Part shown: one piece after another, positions 57,292 through 64,000 of the stretch
Layout of the letters: each line of letters starts with the position of its first letter
Position numbering within the stretch: position 1 is the stretch's first letter
Assembly: GCA_963807085.1 (NCBI GenBank)
Contig: CAWEBB010000026.1
Location: forward strand, 1 to 64,000
DNA: 64,000 nucleotides
Source: JACKII01 sp963807085
Lineage (GTDB): Bacteria; Pseudomonadota; Alphaproteobacteria; Bin95
Direction: 5' to 3'
Notes under the pieces: model-generated
What the model saw: the letters and a program-made list of their open reading frames with translations, nothing else
Databases searched by the model: none
What the model was told of the DNA's origin: nothing
Program-made: the position numbers and the translations under genes

Positions 57292-58026
57292 TTAGAATTC
57301 GATGCCACGCTCCTTGGCCCAATCCTTTACCCGCCCCAGGGTCGGATTGTCGGGCCGCTCGCGGTAATAAGGGATCAGGGGGTAGAGCTTGTCGAACAGG
57401 CGGCGCAGTTCGGCGGTCGGGTCCGGGTTCTCGTCCACTCGCAGGTTGACGATGGCGAAGCCCGCGTTCTCATAGACCAGCAGGCCGGCGGAGCGTTGCC
57501 CGTCCGGCTGTCCGCCCGCCGCCGCACCGGCCTCGATCGCCAGCATCAGCCGGGTTTCGATGTCGTCGGCCTCTGCCTGTTGCATGGCGTCTGCCATGGC
57601 CTGGACCACCTGCTCGCCCGCGATGGCGTTGCCCATGACGATCCAGCCCGGCCCGGTCTTGTGCCCCGCCCAATCCGAGTTATTCTCGCCGGTCCGCACG
57701 GCGGTGTGACCCCAGCGGTCGATAATGCCGATCTGGCGGTAGCCGATATAGGGGTCGCTCGCCTCCAGGTCCGACAGCACCCGCGCGGCCGGATAGCCCA
57801 AATCGAGCAGGCGCAGCGCCAGAGGCCCAAGCCGCGGATCGGTATTTGCTTGGGTCGCGACCGCGCCGATATTGGGCGCAATGAACGGCACGCGCCCGCC
57901 AACGCCCATCTCGCCTGTCGCGACAGAGATGCCCAGCCGGCCGGTACGCGGGCAGCGGCCGATGGCGGTAAAGGTATGGTGATAGGAGCCGAGCGCGAAG
58001 CGGAATGACGCGGGGATGACACTCAT
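57292..58026 (-). CDS. DUF1028 family protein (Ntn-hydrolase fold)
   Basis: A 244-residue DUF1028 protein. The family N-terminal pattern TFTAIGRCPRTGRLGISVAT and VPFIAPNIGAVATQANTDPR are present, then LDLGYPAARVLSDLEASDPY and GWIVMGNAIAGEQVVQAM. Family members have an N-terminal-nucleophile-like fold; the reaction is not established, though they often lie in amide or peptide catabolic clusters. The start is the ATG at 58026, 25 nt after the TauD stop. The frame continues upstream to 58236 only as shadow. Confidence 0.88.
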   Translation of the reverse strand: MSVIPASFRFALGSYHHTFTAIGRCPRTGRLGISVATGEMGVGGRVPFIAPNIGAVATQANTDPRLGPLALRLLDLGYPAARVLSDLEASDPYIGYRQIGIIDRWGHTAVRTGENNSDWAGHKTGPGWIVMGNAIAGEQVVQAMADAMQQAEADDIETRLMLAIEAGAAAGGQPDGQRSAGLLVYENAGFAIVNLRVDENPDPTAELRRLFDKLYPLIPYYRERPDNPTLGRVKDWAKERGIEF

Positions 58027-58051
58027 CGCTTTTCTCCTGTTCGCGCGCGGC

Positions 58052-58882
58052 TCAGACCGGCCGTTCGCCCTTGATGGTGACGCGGTGGCCTTTGCGCTCT
58101 TCCGGCCAGTAGTCCCACATGGCCAGATGCTGGGCGCAGCGATTGTCCCAAAAGGCCATATCATTGACCTCCCACTTGTGCCGCACCTGGAAGCGCTCCC
58201 CTGCCATGTGCCGGCAGAGGAAGCCCAGGATCGCATCGCTCTCCGGTCTGGTCAGCCCCTTGATTCTGGTGGTGAAGGCGCCGTTCACGTAAAGCGCCTT
58301 TTTGCCGGTCACGGGATGGGTGCGCACCACCGGATGCACCGCGCTCGGATAGACCTTGCCCGCATCGTCCACGCCCCGATCGGAGTAACGGCCGCGGTAG
58401 ATGTGCTCGCTCTCATGCACGGCCTGAAGGGGCCCGAGAAATTCCTTCATCTCGTCTGAAAGCGCGTCATAAGCCGCATACATGCTGGCGAACAGCGTGT
58501 CGCCGCCAGTGGACGGCAGTTGGTGCAATTGCAGCATGGTGCCGAGCGGTGGTTCCTCATCGCAACTCACATCGGTGTGCCAGACGCTGCCGTTGGCGAT
58601 CTTCGAGTCCTTGTGCGTGTGGATCACGAAGATCTCCGGATAGTCCGGGTGCGTGGGCGCAGCGGGATGGACATGCAGATCGCCGAAGCGGCGGCCGAGC
58701 GCGATCTGTTTGTCCGGCGGGATAGGCTGCTGCTCTTTGAAGAACACCACCAGATGGTCGGCGAAAGCCTGGTGGATTTCGTCGAACTGCTGGTTGGAGA
58801 CGTCCCGCGTCAGGTCGATGCCGCGGATCTCCGCCCCGATCGTCGGGTTCAGCGGCTTCACGTCGAGGGTTTGATAGCTCAT
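58052..58882 (-). CDS. TauD/TfdA family 2-oxoglutarate-dependent dioxygenase, copy 1
   Basis: A 276-residue Fe(II)/2-oxoglutarate oxygenase. The iron triad is H102 and D104 in VWHTDVSCDEEPP, with the distal His in CAQHLAMWDYWPEE. The 2-oxoglutarate-binding Arg is in KGHRVTIKGERP. Other family blocks are GRRFGDLHVHPAAPTHPDYP and STGGDTLFASMYAAYDAL. It starts MSYQTLDVKPL at 58882. Closely related to the next gene, so a tandem duplication. Substrate unknown (taurine-like, aryloxyacid or similar). Confidence 0.92.
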   Translation of the reverse strand: MSYQTLDVKPLNPTIGAEIRGIDLTRDVSNQQFDEIHQAFADHLVVFFKEQQPIPPDKQIALGRRFGDLHVHPAAPTHPDYPEIFVIHTHKDSKIANGSVWHTDVSCDEEPPLGTMLQLHQLPSTGGDTLFASMYAAYDALSDEMKEFLGPLQAVHESEHIYRGRYSDRGVDDAGKVYPSAVHPVVRTHPVTGKKALYVNGAFTTRIKGLTRPESDAILGFLCRHMAGERFQVRHKWEVNDMAFWDNRCAQHLAMWDYWPEERKGHRVTIKGERPV

Positions 58883-58907
58883 GGCGCTCGCCCTTCTCCG
58901 TCCGCAA

Positions 58908-59741
58908 TCAATAGGGGCGGTCGCCGGCAACGGTGACCCGATAGCCGCTCCGCACCTGGGGAAAGTAGTCCCACATGGCCAGATGCTGCACGGCCCGGTT
59001 GTCCCAGAACGCCACCGAGTCCTTTGCCCAGGAGAAGCGGCAAACGAACTGCTCTTTGCGGTTATGGGCGTAAAGGAATTCGAGAATGGCTTTGCTCTCG
59101 TCCTCCGGGATGCCGATGATGTACTGCGTGAATACCGGGTTGACGAAAATGCCCTTCTTGCCGGTCACCGGATGGGTGCGGATCACCGGGTGGTCGGCGT
59201 GCGGGAACTGCCTGGTGTCGTCCTTGCCGTCGATGCGGGCGCGGCGGTTATAGTTCGGCGTGCCGTCGTGCCGTGCGGTCAGGCCGCCAAGGAACTGCTT
59301 CATCGGCTCGCTCAAAGCCTCATAGGCGGCGTTGGAGCTGGCGAACAGCGTGTCGCCACCGCTCGGCGGAACGGTATGCAGATGCAGGATGGAGCCCATC
59401 GGCGGCTCCGGATCGCACGACACATCGGAATGCCAGCGGTGGCCGGCTACCTGTTTCGAGTTCTCGTCGGCGTGGATGCGCAGGATCTCCGGGTGCCCTT
59501 CCGGCCCCGGCGCCGACGGATGAATGTGCAGCGGGCCGAAGCGGCGGCCGAAATCCTTGTGCTGCTCCAGGGTCATGTCCTGGTCGCGAAAAAAGATGAC
59601 CTGGTGGGCCATCAGCGCGTCGTGGATTTCCTGGAACTGCTGGTTTCCGAGCGGCTCCGCCAGCTTCACGCCGTGCACCTCGGCGCCAACGGTCGGGGTC
59701 AGCGGCCGGACTTCGATGGTTTCGTAATGGATCGCGGACAT
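58908..59741 (-). CDS. TauD/TfdA family 2-oxoglutarate-dependent dioxygenase, copy 2
   Basis: A 277-residue paralogue of the preceding enzyme. HRWHSDVSCDPEPPMGS holds the His-x-Asp pair, AVQHLAMWDYFPQ the distal His, and SGYRVTVAGDRP the 2-oxoglutarate Arg. The copies share the GGDTLFAS, HPVTGKKG and WDNR-QHLAMWDY blocks but differ in the HEDxR loop region, so their substrates may differ. It is first in the minus-strand group (TauD2, TauD1, DUF1028) and divergent from a CoA-transferase. Confidence 0.93.
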   Translation of the reverse strand: MSAIHYETIEVRPLTPTVGAEVHGVKLAEPLGNQQFQEIHDALMAHQVIFFRDQDMTLEQHKDFGRRFGPLHIHPSAPGPEGHPEILRIHADENSKQVAGHRWHSDVSCDPEPPMGSILHLHTVPPSGGDTLFASSNAAYEALSEPMKQFLGGLTARHDGTPNYNRRARIDGKDDTRQFPHADHPVIRTHPVTGKKGIFVNPVFTQYIIGIPEDESKAILEFLYAHNRKEQFVCRFSWAKDSVAFWDNRAVQHLAMWDYFPQVRSGYRVTVAGDRPY

Positions 59742-59989
59742 AAGCTGTTCCTTTGCGGCGGGATCTTCCTCGACTGGACGAGGATTGTTGGTTGTTGGGG
59801 ACGATTACATCACCGGCGACGTGCTCTGACCAGCCCCGTCTTTCCGAAAGGCGAATCTTGAGCCAAACAATTGGCGCAATGAAAGCTTGTCTCGTTTAAT
59901 GACGGCTCTCAAGGGCGGCTCTGGCGTTGAGCGCCGCAGGCACCTATTCTTGCCGGAAATGAAACCGCACATGCACGAGGATCGCCCCG
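59742..59989. promoter_or_regulatory. Divergent intergenic region, dioxygenase and CoA-transferase
   Basis: A 248-base gap between divergently transcribed genes. A possible TTGGCG-18-TTTAAT lies toward the CoA-transferase around 59870-59900, but it is weak. I see no confident operator or repeat. Confidence 0.35.
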
Positions 59990-61156
59990 ATGGTTCAACC
60001 CCGCCTGCCGCTTGAAGGCATCAAGGTCGTCGAAGTCGGCCAGGCCCTGGCCGGCCCGCTCTCCGGCGTCATCCTGGCCGATCTGGGAGCCGAGGTGATC
60101 AAGATCGAAAAGCCGGGTGGCGGCGACGATGCCCGGCTGTGGGGACCGATGGCGACGGAAGACGCCTCGCTGATGTTCAACGCCACCAACCGCTCAAAAA
60201 AATCGGTGATCCTGGACCTGAAAGCACCGGAGGACCTGGAGAAGCTATACGCCCTGATCGGCGAGGCCGACATCTGCATCCAGAACCTGCGTGCCGGCGT
60301 GGCGGACAAGGGCGGCTTCGGCGCGGCCGACCTGATGGCGGTCAACCCGCGCCTGATCTATTGCCAGATCTCTGCGTTCGGCAGCGAGGGGCCGCTTGCC
60401 CTGCATCCGGGCATGGACCCGCTGGCGCAGGCCTATGGCGGCGTCATGACCCTGACCGGCCGGGCGGACGATCCGCCCACCTTCTGCGCCCCCGCGATCA
60501 ACGACACTGCGACCGGCATGTGGGCCGTCATCGGCGCGCTGGCGGCGCTGGAGGAGCGGCGGCATACGGGCAAGGGCAAGGCCATCGGCTGCTCGCTGTT
60601 TGAAAGCGCGGTGCAATGGGTGAACGGACCATTGAATGCCTATCTGCACAACGGCACCGCGCCGGTGCGCACCGGAGCCGCCTCGCCGAACCTGATTCCT
60701 TATCAGGTGTTCGAGACCGCCGACCGCCCGATCTGCCTGGCCGCGGGCAATAACCGCCTGTTTCTGCGGTTCGCCGAGGCCGTGGGCAAGCCTGAATGGT
60801 GCGAGGACGCCCGTTTCAACGCGCCCGGCGCCCGGTCCGATAATCGCGAGACCCTGGTCCCGCTGATCGCCGAAGTGTTGGCGACCGACACCTGCGCCGC
60901 CTGGATCGAGCGGCTGGAAGCGGTGGGCGTGCCCTGCTCGCCCGTGAACGACATTCCGGCCCTTGCCGAGTCCGAGCAACTGGCGGCGGTCAAGATGGTG
61001 CAGCCGGTGCCGGGCCAAAATTTCACCGTCACCGGCCTGCCGATCACGCTGGATGGCGAGCGACCGCCGATCCGCGCGGCCTCCCCCCGCCTCGGCGAGC
61101 ATACGGACGAGGTGCTGGACGCGCTGAATAGGGGCGGGGCGAAGGCCGCCCAATAA
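59990..61156 (+). CDS. CaiB/BaiF family CoA-transferase, second copy
   Basis: A 388-residue family III CoA-transferase. It has LPLEGIKVVEVGQALAGPL, ADLGAEVIKIEKPGGGDDAR, NRSKKSVILDLKAPEDL and the likely catalytic Asp in PAINDTATGMWAVIGAL. The C-terminal ERPPIRAASPRLGEHTDEV is typical. It starts at the ATG at 59990. It is divergent from the dioxygenase group, suggesting joint handling of an acyl-CoA or acid substrate, though this is inference. Confidence 0.93.
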   Translation: MVQPRLPLEGIKVVEVGQALAGPLSGVILADLGAEVIKIEKPGGGDDARLWGPMATEDASLMFNATNRSKKSVILDLKAPEDLEKLYALIGEADICIQNLRAGVADKGGFGAADLMAVNPRLIYCQISAFGSEGPLALHPGMDPLAQAYGGVMTLTGRADDPPTFCAPAINDTATGMWAVIGALAALEERRHTGKGKAIGCSLFESAVQWVNGPLNAYLHNGTAPVRTGAASPNLIPYQVFETADRPICLAAGNNRLFLRFAEAVGKPEWCEDARFNAPGARSDNRETLVPLIAEVLATDTCAAWIERLEAVGVPCSPVNDIPALAESEQLAAVKMVQPVPGQNFTVTGLPITLDGERPPIRAASPRLGEHTDEVLDALNRGGAKAAQ

Positions 61157-61367
61157 TCGCCCCTGCCCTTCCCCTGCGGGCCTCGCTTCATCGAGGCCGG
61201 TTCGGCGGCGGATGGATGTCCATCCGTCGCGATCACAGTATTGTGTTTGCGAAAAGAACGGGGTCCCGGATTGAGAGGCAAGGGCCGGAGAGCCACTTCG
61301 GTAAGTCAGGGTTGGGGGCTTTCAGGCCTCGCCGGCGAGTCAACGGTGGCGAGACGAAAGGAATCTT
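61157..61367. other. Intergenic region with two small hairpins
   Basis: GGCCTCG/CGAGGCC (61179-61185 with 61192-61198) and a GGATGGA/TCCATCC stem near 61211-61226 lie after the CoA-transferase. Neither has a clear T-run. The rest is unremarkable; GACGAAAGGA before sodC serves as its RBS. Confidence 0.45.
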
Positions 61368-61877
61368 ATGATCGACAAACTGTTTTGTGCGGCCGCGCTT
61401 TCCGCAGGTATCGTTCTGACGGCGCCGGCCGCCGGTGCGGATGAGGCACAAACCACAATGCACAACAGCTCGGGTGAAGAGGTAGGATCGGTAACACTGG
61501 TCCCAACGGAAAACGGCGTCCTGTTGCATGCGAAGCTCGAGAATATGCCGGAAGGCACGCACGCCTTTCATATCCACGAGACGGGGCAGTGTGATCCGCC
61601 GTCGTTCACATCGGCCGGCGGTCACCATAACCCGACTGCGGCGGACCATGGCTTCTTCTCCAACGGCGGCGTTCACGCGGGCGACATGCCGAATATCCAT
61701 GTGCCGGCATCGGGCTCCTTGGAAATCGAGGTGCTGAATGTTTGGGTCGGGCTGGACGGCTTGCTGCTGGATGACGACGGTGCGGCGATCGTCGTTCATG
61801 AAGGCGCCGACGACTACCGAACCGACCCGGCCGGTGATGCCGGCTCCCGCATAGCCTGCGGCGTCATCAAATATTGA
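61368..61877 (+). CDS. sodC: Superoxide dismutase [Cu-Zn]
   Basis: A 169-residue periplasmic Cu/Zn superoxide dismutase with a signal peptide ending APAAGA (residues 1-24). Metal ligands are H68, H70, H86 (bridging), H94, H103, D106 and H144, in HAFHIHETGQC, AGGHHNPTAADHG, VHAGDMPNI and VVHEGADDY. C75 and C164 form the structural disulfide. All active-site residues are present. It probably protects periplasmic targets from external superoxide. Confidence 0.96.
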   Translation: MIDKLFCAAALSAGIVLTAPAAGADEAQTTMHNSSGEEVGSVTLVPTENGVLLHAKLENMPEGTHAFHIHETGQCDPPSFTSAGGHHNPTAADHGFFSNGGVHAGDMPNIHVPASGSLEIEVLNVWVGLDGLLLDDDGAAIVVHEGADDYRTDPAGDAGSRIACGVIKY

Positions 61878-61882
61878 TCCGC

Positions 61883-62047
61883 CGGATCAACGCCGGCAGC
61901 TTGTGCGCATATGCCACGAGCAGCCGGGCACCAGTTGAAGCGGGGCTCACTGGGCGGCCGCCGGTGCGCGACGCCTCGATCGGTCCCGGCAAGCATGAGG
62001 AGGCGGTTTTGGGTGCCCTGGAGGGTGCGGGGAAAGCGGCGGAGTAG
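61883..62047 (+). pseudogene. C-terminal remnant of a CaiB/BaiF CoA-transferase
   Basis: The frame ending in TAG at 62045 encodes GRPPVRDASIGPGKHEEAV then LGALEGAGKAAE. It aligns with the end of the intact CoA-transferase at 61156 (ERPPIRAASPRLGEHTDEV...GGAKAAQ). No start codon or upstream transferase sequence is present between sodC and this tail, so it is a fragment left by deletion, rearrangement or an insertion of sodC. This fills most of the 264-base gap. Confidence 0.65.
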
Positions 62048-62141
62048 GCCACGCTACATTACCGCACATAGGCAAGCGGAAGCCTGGCTGCTGTAGATAC
62101 TCGCAACGCGGCCCCGATACTGCTGGCGGCTTTAAAGCCTT

Positions 62142-62753
62142 ATGACAAACCCTGCCCCCTCTCCCGAAGCCTCTCCCGAAGCGGTGCCCGCGAAAGAAGC
62201 GCCCACAACAGCCCCGCCGCCGAAGCGCAAGAACCGCGGTCCGGCGATCTTTGCGCTGTCGCTCATGATCGTCTCGGGCGGGCTCTGCTGGATCCTCTAT
62301 GGCTGGGAGACGGTGCGGCACGTGCTGTTCAACGATTGGGAGCTGATGATCAACGTGCTGCCGCGCATGGCGCTGGGCGTTCTGATCTATGGCTTTCTGA
62401 CCGTGCTCATTCCACGGGACTGGGTGGCCAAACACATGGGGCACGAGGCCGGCTGGAAGGGTTTGGCGATCGGCCTGCTGGCGGGCGCGGTGGCGCCGGG
62501 CGGGCCGTGGGTGATCTATCCGCTGGCGGTCATGCTGATCCGGTTTGGCGCCGAAGTGGGGGCGGTCGTGACCTTCATGATGTCGTGGAGCTTGCTTGGC
62601 ATGAACCGGTTCCTGGTTTGGGAGGTTTCGTTTCTGGGCGAGGATATCGCTGCCATGCGGCTGCTGGTGGGCCTGCCCTTCCCCATTCTGGCGGGGCTGG
62701 CGGTGCGCTGGTTCTGGCGCGAGCAGCAATGGCCGCGGGTGTACCGGGAGTAA
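62142..62753 (+). CDS. Permease family protein (DUF318-like), subunit 1
   Basis: A 203-residue membrane protein with a proline/alanine-rich N-terminal 30 residues and then about five helices. It has LMINVLPRMALGVLIYGF, WVAKHMGHEAGWKGLAIGLL, AGAVAPGGPWVIYPL and SWSLLGMNRFLVWEVSFLGE. The GxxPGGP-type turn is a hallmark of the permease/DUF318 group (related to ArsP and sulphite-type exporters). Likely pairs with the next gene, since one half of a normal permease is in each. Confidence 0.8.
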   Translation: MTNPAPSPEASPEAVPAKEAPTTAPPPKRKNRGPAIFALSLMIVSGGLCWILYGWETVRHVLFNDWELMINVLPRMALGVLIYGFLTVLIPRDWVAKHMGHEAGWKGLAIGLLAGAVAPGGPWVIYPLAVMLIRFGAEVGAVVTFMMSWSLLGMNRFLVWEVSFLGEDIAAMRLLVGLPFPILAGLAVRWFWREQQWPRVYRE

Positions 62754-62776
62754 GGCCGCGGGGCTAAGGACGAAGC

Positions 62777-63265
62777 ATGGGAATCTCCACCATTATCCTG
62801 ATTGCGGCCGTGGTCGGTATGGGTCTGGCGGTACTGGTTCATCCGGAGCGCACGCTGGGCGAGGCGCTGAAGATTTCCGGAAAGCAGGCGTTGTTCCTGA
62901 TCCCTGTGATCATTCCCGCCATCATCTCGGCCGGGTTCGTCGCGCAGCTCCTGCCCAGCGAGGAAATTGGCCGGTGGGTGGGCGCGGACTCGGGTTTTAC
63001 AGGTGCGATGATCGCCGCCGCTTTCGGCGCGCTGATGCCGACCGGGCCGATGCTGATCCTGCCGGTGGTGGCGGCCCTGCTGAGCGCCAATGCGGGCGAG
63101 GCGCAGATGCTGGCGCTGCTAACCGCCTGGATGATGATGAACGTGCAGCGCCTGGTGCTTTACGACCTGCCGCTGGCGGGCTTCCCCCTGACCGCAAGGC
63201 GTTACAGCATGGGCCTGATCGCAACCCCGCTTGCGGCATTGCTCGCGCTGGCGGTGGTGGGATAG
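62777..63265 (+). CDS. Permease family protein (DUF318-like), subunit 2
   Basis: A 162-residue membrane protein with about five helices. AFGALMPTGPMLILPVVAAL mirrors the APGGP turn of its partner. ISGKQALFLIPVIIPAIISAG and EIGRWVGADSGFTGAMIAAAF are the other helices. It follows the first subunit by 23 nt and ends at a TAG. Single-chain permeases have both halves in one protein; here they are two genes with intact ends. Confidence 0.8.
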   Translation: MGISTIILIAAVVGMGLAVLVHPERTLGEALKISGKQALFLIPVIIPAIISAGFVAQLLPSEEIGRWVGADSGFTGAMIAAAFGALMPTGPMLILPVVAALLSANAGEAQMLALLTAWMMMNVQRLVLYDLPLAGFPLTARRYSMGLIATPLAALLALAVVG

Positions 63266-63289
63266 GCCTCTTTCGTCAAACTCAATGCT

Positions 63290-64000
63290 TCAATACTTGA
63301 ACTGGTTCTCTCGATGCCACGCCAAGAAACGCGGATGTGGCTTGTCGGATTCTCGTTCGGGGCGATTGATGAAGCCGTTCTTATTGATGATTGCATGAAT
63401 TGCTGACAAGTCGTTTACCTGACGGGAAATTAGAACCTCAAGATTGTCAGCAATGCTTATTAATCCGCGGTCGAACATCCAGTGCGCGGTACCGGACAAT
63501 GCGATGCCATTCGTTAAAATGTCCGGCCCATTGTTCTCGACAGGTTGAATATGGGCAGCTTCAACCTCTGCCCGTCCACCTCCATTAATCAGTTTGAGAC
63601 TGGTAATAGCACAGCGTTCGTCATAGGCGGCAAGCACAATTTGCCGAAAATTTCGATCACGAACGATGCGCGATCCTAGATATTCTGAACGCTCGCGTTC
63701 GTTGTAAAAATATGGCGGCGAATCGAATTCGGATAGGCCGTCGACAGGGAGATTATCGTCAAGTCGCGGTAACAAAGAAGCAGAGGTGCGGAGACCGAGG
63801 TTTATAATCCGGTCAAAATCCGCTACTGGAATAGTACGCACAGCGGCCTGCGCGCGTCCTGATACGCTCCCACCCTTATTCAACACGCTACGTTCTGGAA
63901 CACCATAAGTGCTGCGGAATGGAACCGGGCTACCAAACTCCAGATAGCTGCTCTTTTCGATGATCGCGATAAACATTTTCGGGATTGTTGGATCCGGAAC
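63290..64000 (-). CDS. HNH endonuclease family protein (5' end outside window)
   Basis: The frame continues past the first ATG at 63976 to the window edge (VPDPTIPK precedes it), so this is a partial gene with its N-terminus off the right side. The HNH nuclease region has YDERCAITSLKLINGGGRAEVEAAHIQPVENNGPDILTNGIALSGTAHWMFDRGL spread over about residues 100-160 (H, N and H ligands in AAHIQP, NGIAL, HWMFD). Members act as restriction-like or phage-related nucleases. Its AT content is higher than neighbouring genes, a sign of recent arrival. Confidence 0.88.
   Translation of the reverse strand, partial: VPDPTIPKMFIAIIEKSSYLEFGSPVPFRSTYGVPERSVLNKGGSVSGRAQAAVRTIPVADFDRIINLGLRTSASLLPRLDDNLPVDGLSEFDSPPYFYNERERSEYLGSRIVRDRNFRQIVLAAYDERCAITSLKLINGGGRAEVEAAHIQPVENNGPDILTNGIALSGTAHWMFDRGLISIADNLEVLISRQVNDLSAIHAIINKNGFINRPERESDKPHPRFLAWHRENQFKY

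Overview
The window is a GC-rich stretch of an alphaproteobacterial chromosome, most like the Rhodospirillales. The gene order supports this: a contiguous str-S10-spc-alpha ribosomal block, an F1-only ATP synthase operon (atpHAGDC, without F0 genes) directly behind priA, xerC overlapping a DUF484 gene, and a hisN-like phosphatase next to a membrane-anchored cytochrome c. I saw no rRNA, tRNA or CRISPR array. The species cannot be named from this sequence.

Layout. 1-8.4 kb: an AsmA/DUF3971-type envelope protein that runs off the left edge (-), glnE (+), an MFS transporter (+), a rhomboid protease (-) and exonuclease III (-). 8.4-8.7 kb: palindromic repeats and a perfect 20-bp inverted repeat. 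8.7-27.2 kb: rplQ, rpoA, rpsK, rpsM, adk, secY, then the spc, S10 and str genes up to rpsL, all on the minus strand. 27.6-33.3 kb: a yejABEF-type peptide ABC transporter operon (-) whose yejB end, whole yejE and yejF start are riddled with single-base frameshifts. 33.5-38 kb: hisN-like phosphatase, cytochrome c with a nine-residue repeat tail, an IS481 transposase remnant, xerC, DUF484 and fsa (-). 38-45.5 kb: priA and atpHAGDC (+). 45.6-48.2 kb: a strong terminator, a GrdB/PrdB-like selenoprotein gene with an in-frame TGA, and a CaiB/BaiF CoA-transferase. 48.4-55 kb: arylsulfatase, MFS exporter (-), an unknown membrane protein and a GMC oxidoreductase. 55-57.1 kb: a CHRD protein with a VPxPA-type C-terminal sorting signal, facing an ECF sigma/anti-sigma pair. 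57.3-62 kb: DUF1028 protein, two tandem TauD-like dioxygenases, a second CoA-transferase, sodC and a CoA-transferase tail remnant. 62.1-64 kb: a two-gene DUF318-type permease and an HNH endonuclease cut by the right edge.

The main discovery is at 45,776-46,741. A TGA at 46,325 interrupts an otherwise continuous reading frame at residue 184 and creates a U-P-V-C redox motif. A bacterial SECIS-like hairpin begins 3 nt after the TGA, with its loop 18-22 nt downstream. Gene callers would split or truncate this gene. It looks like a GrdB/PrdB-family selenoprotein sitting outside any glycine or proline reductase operon.

Sequence quality matters here. Three essential genes (rplX, atpG, atpD) each carry one single-base frameshift, and about 17 more cluster in 28.8-30.45 kb. 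The flanking protein sequence stays well conserved, so I read most of these as sequence or assembly errors, not gene decay.
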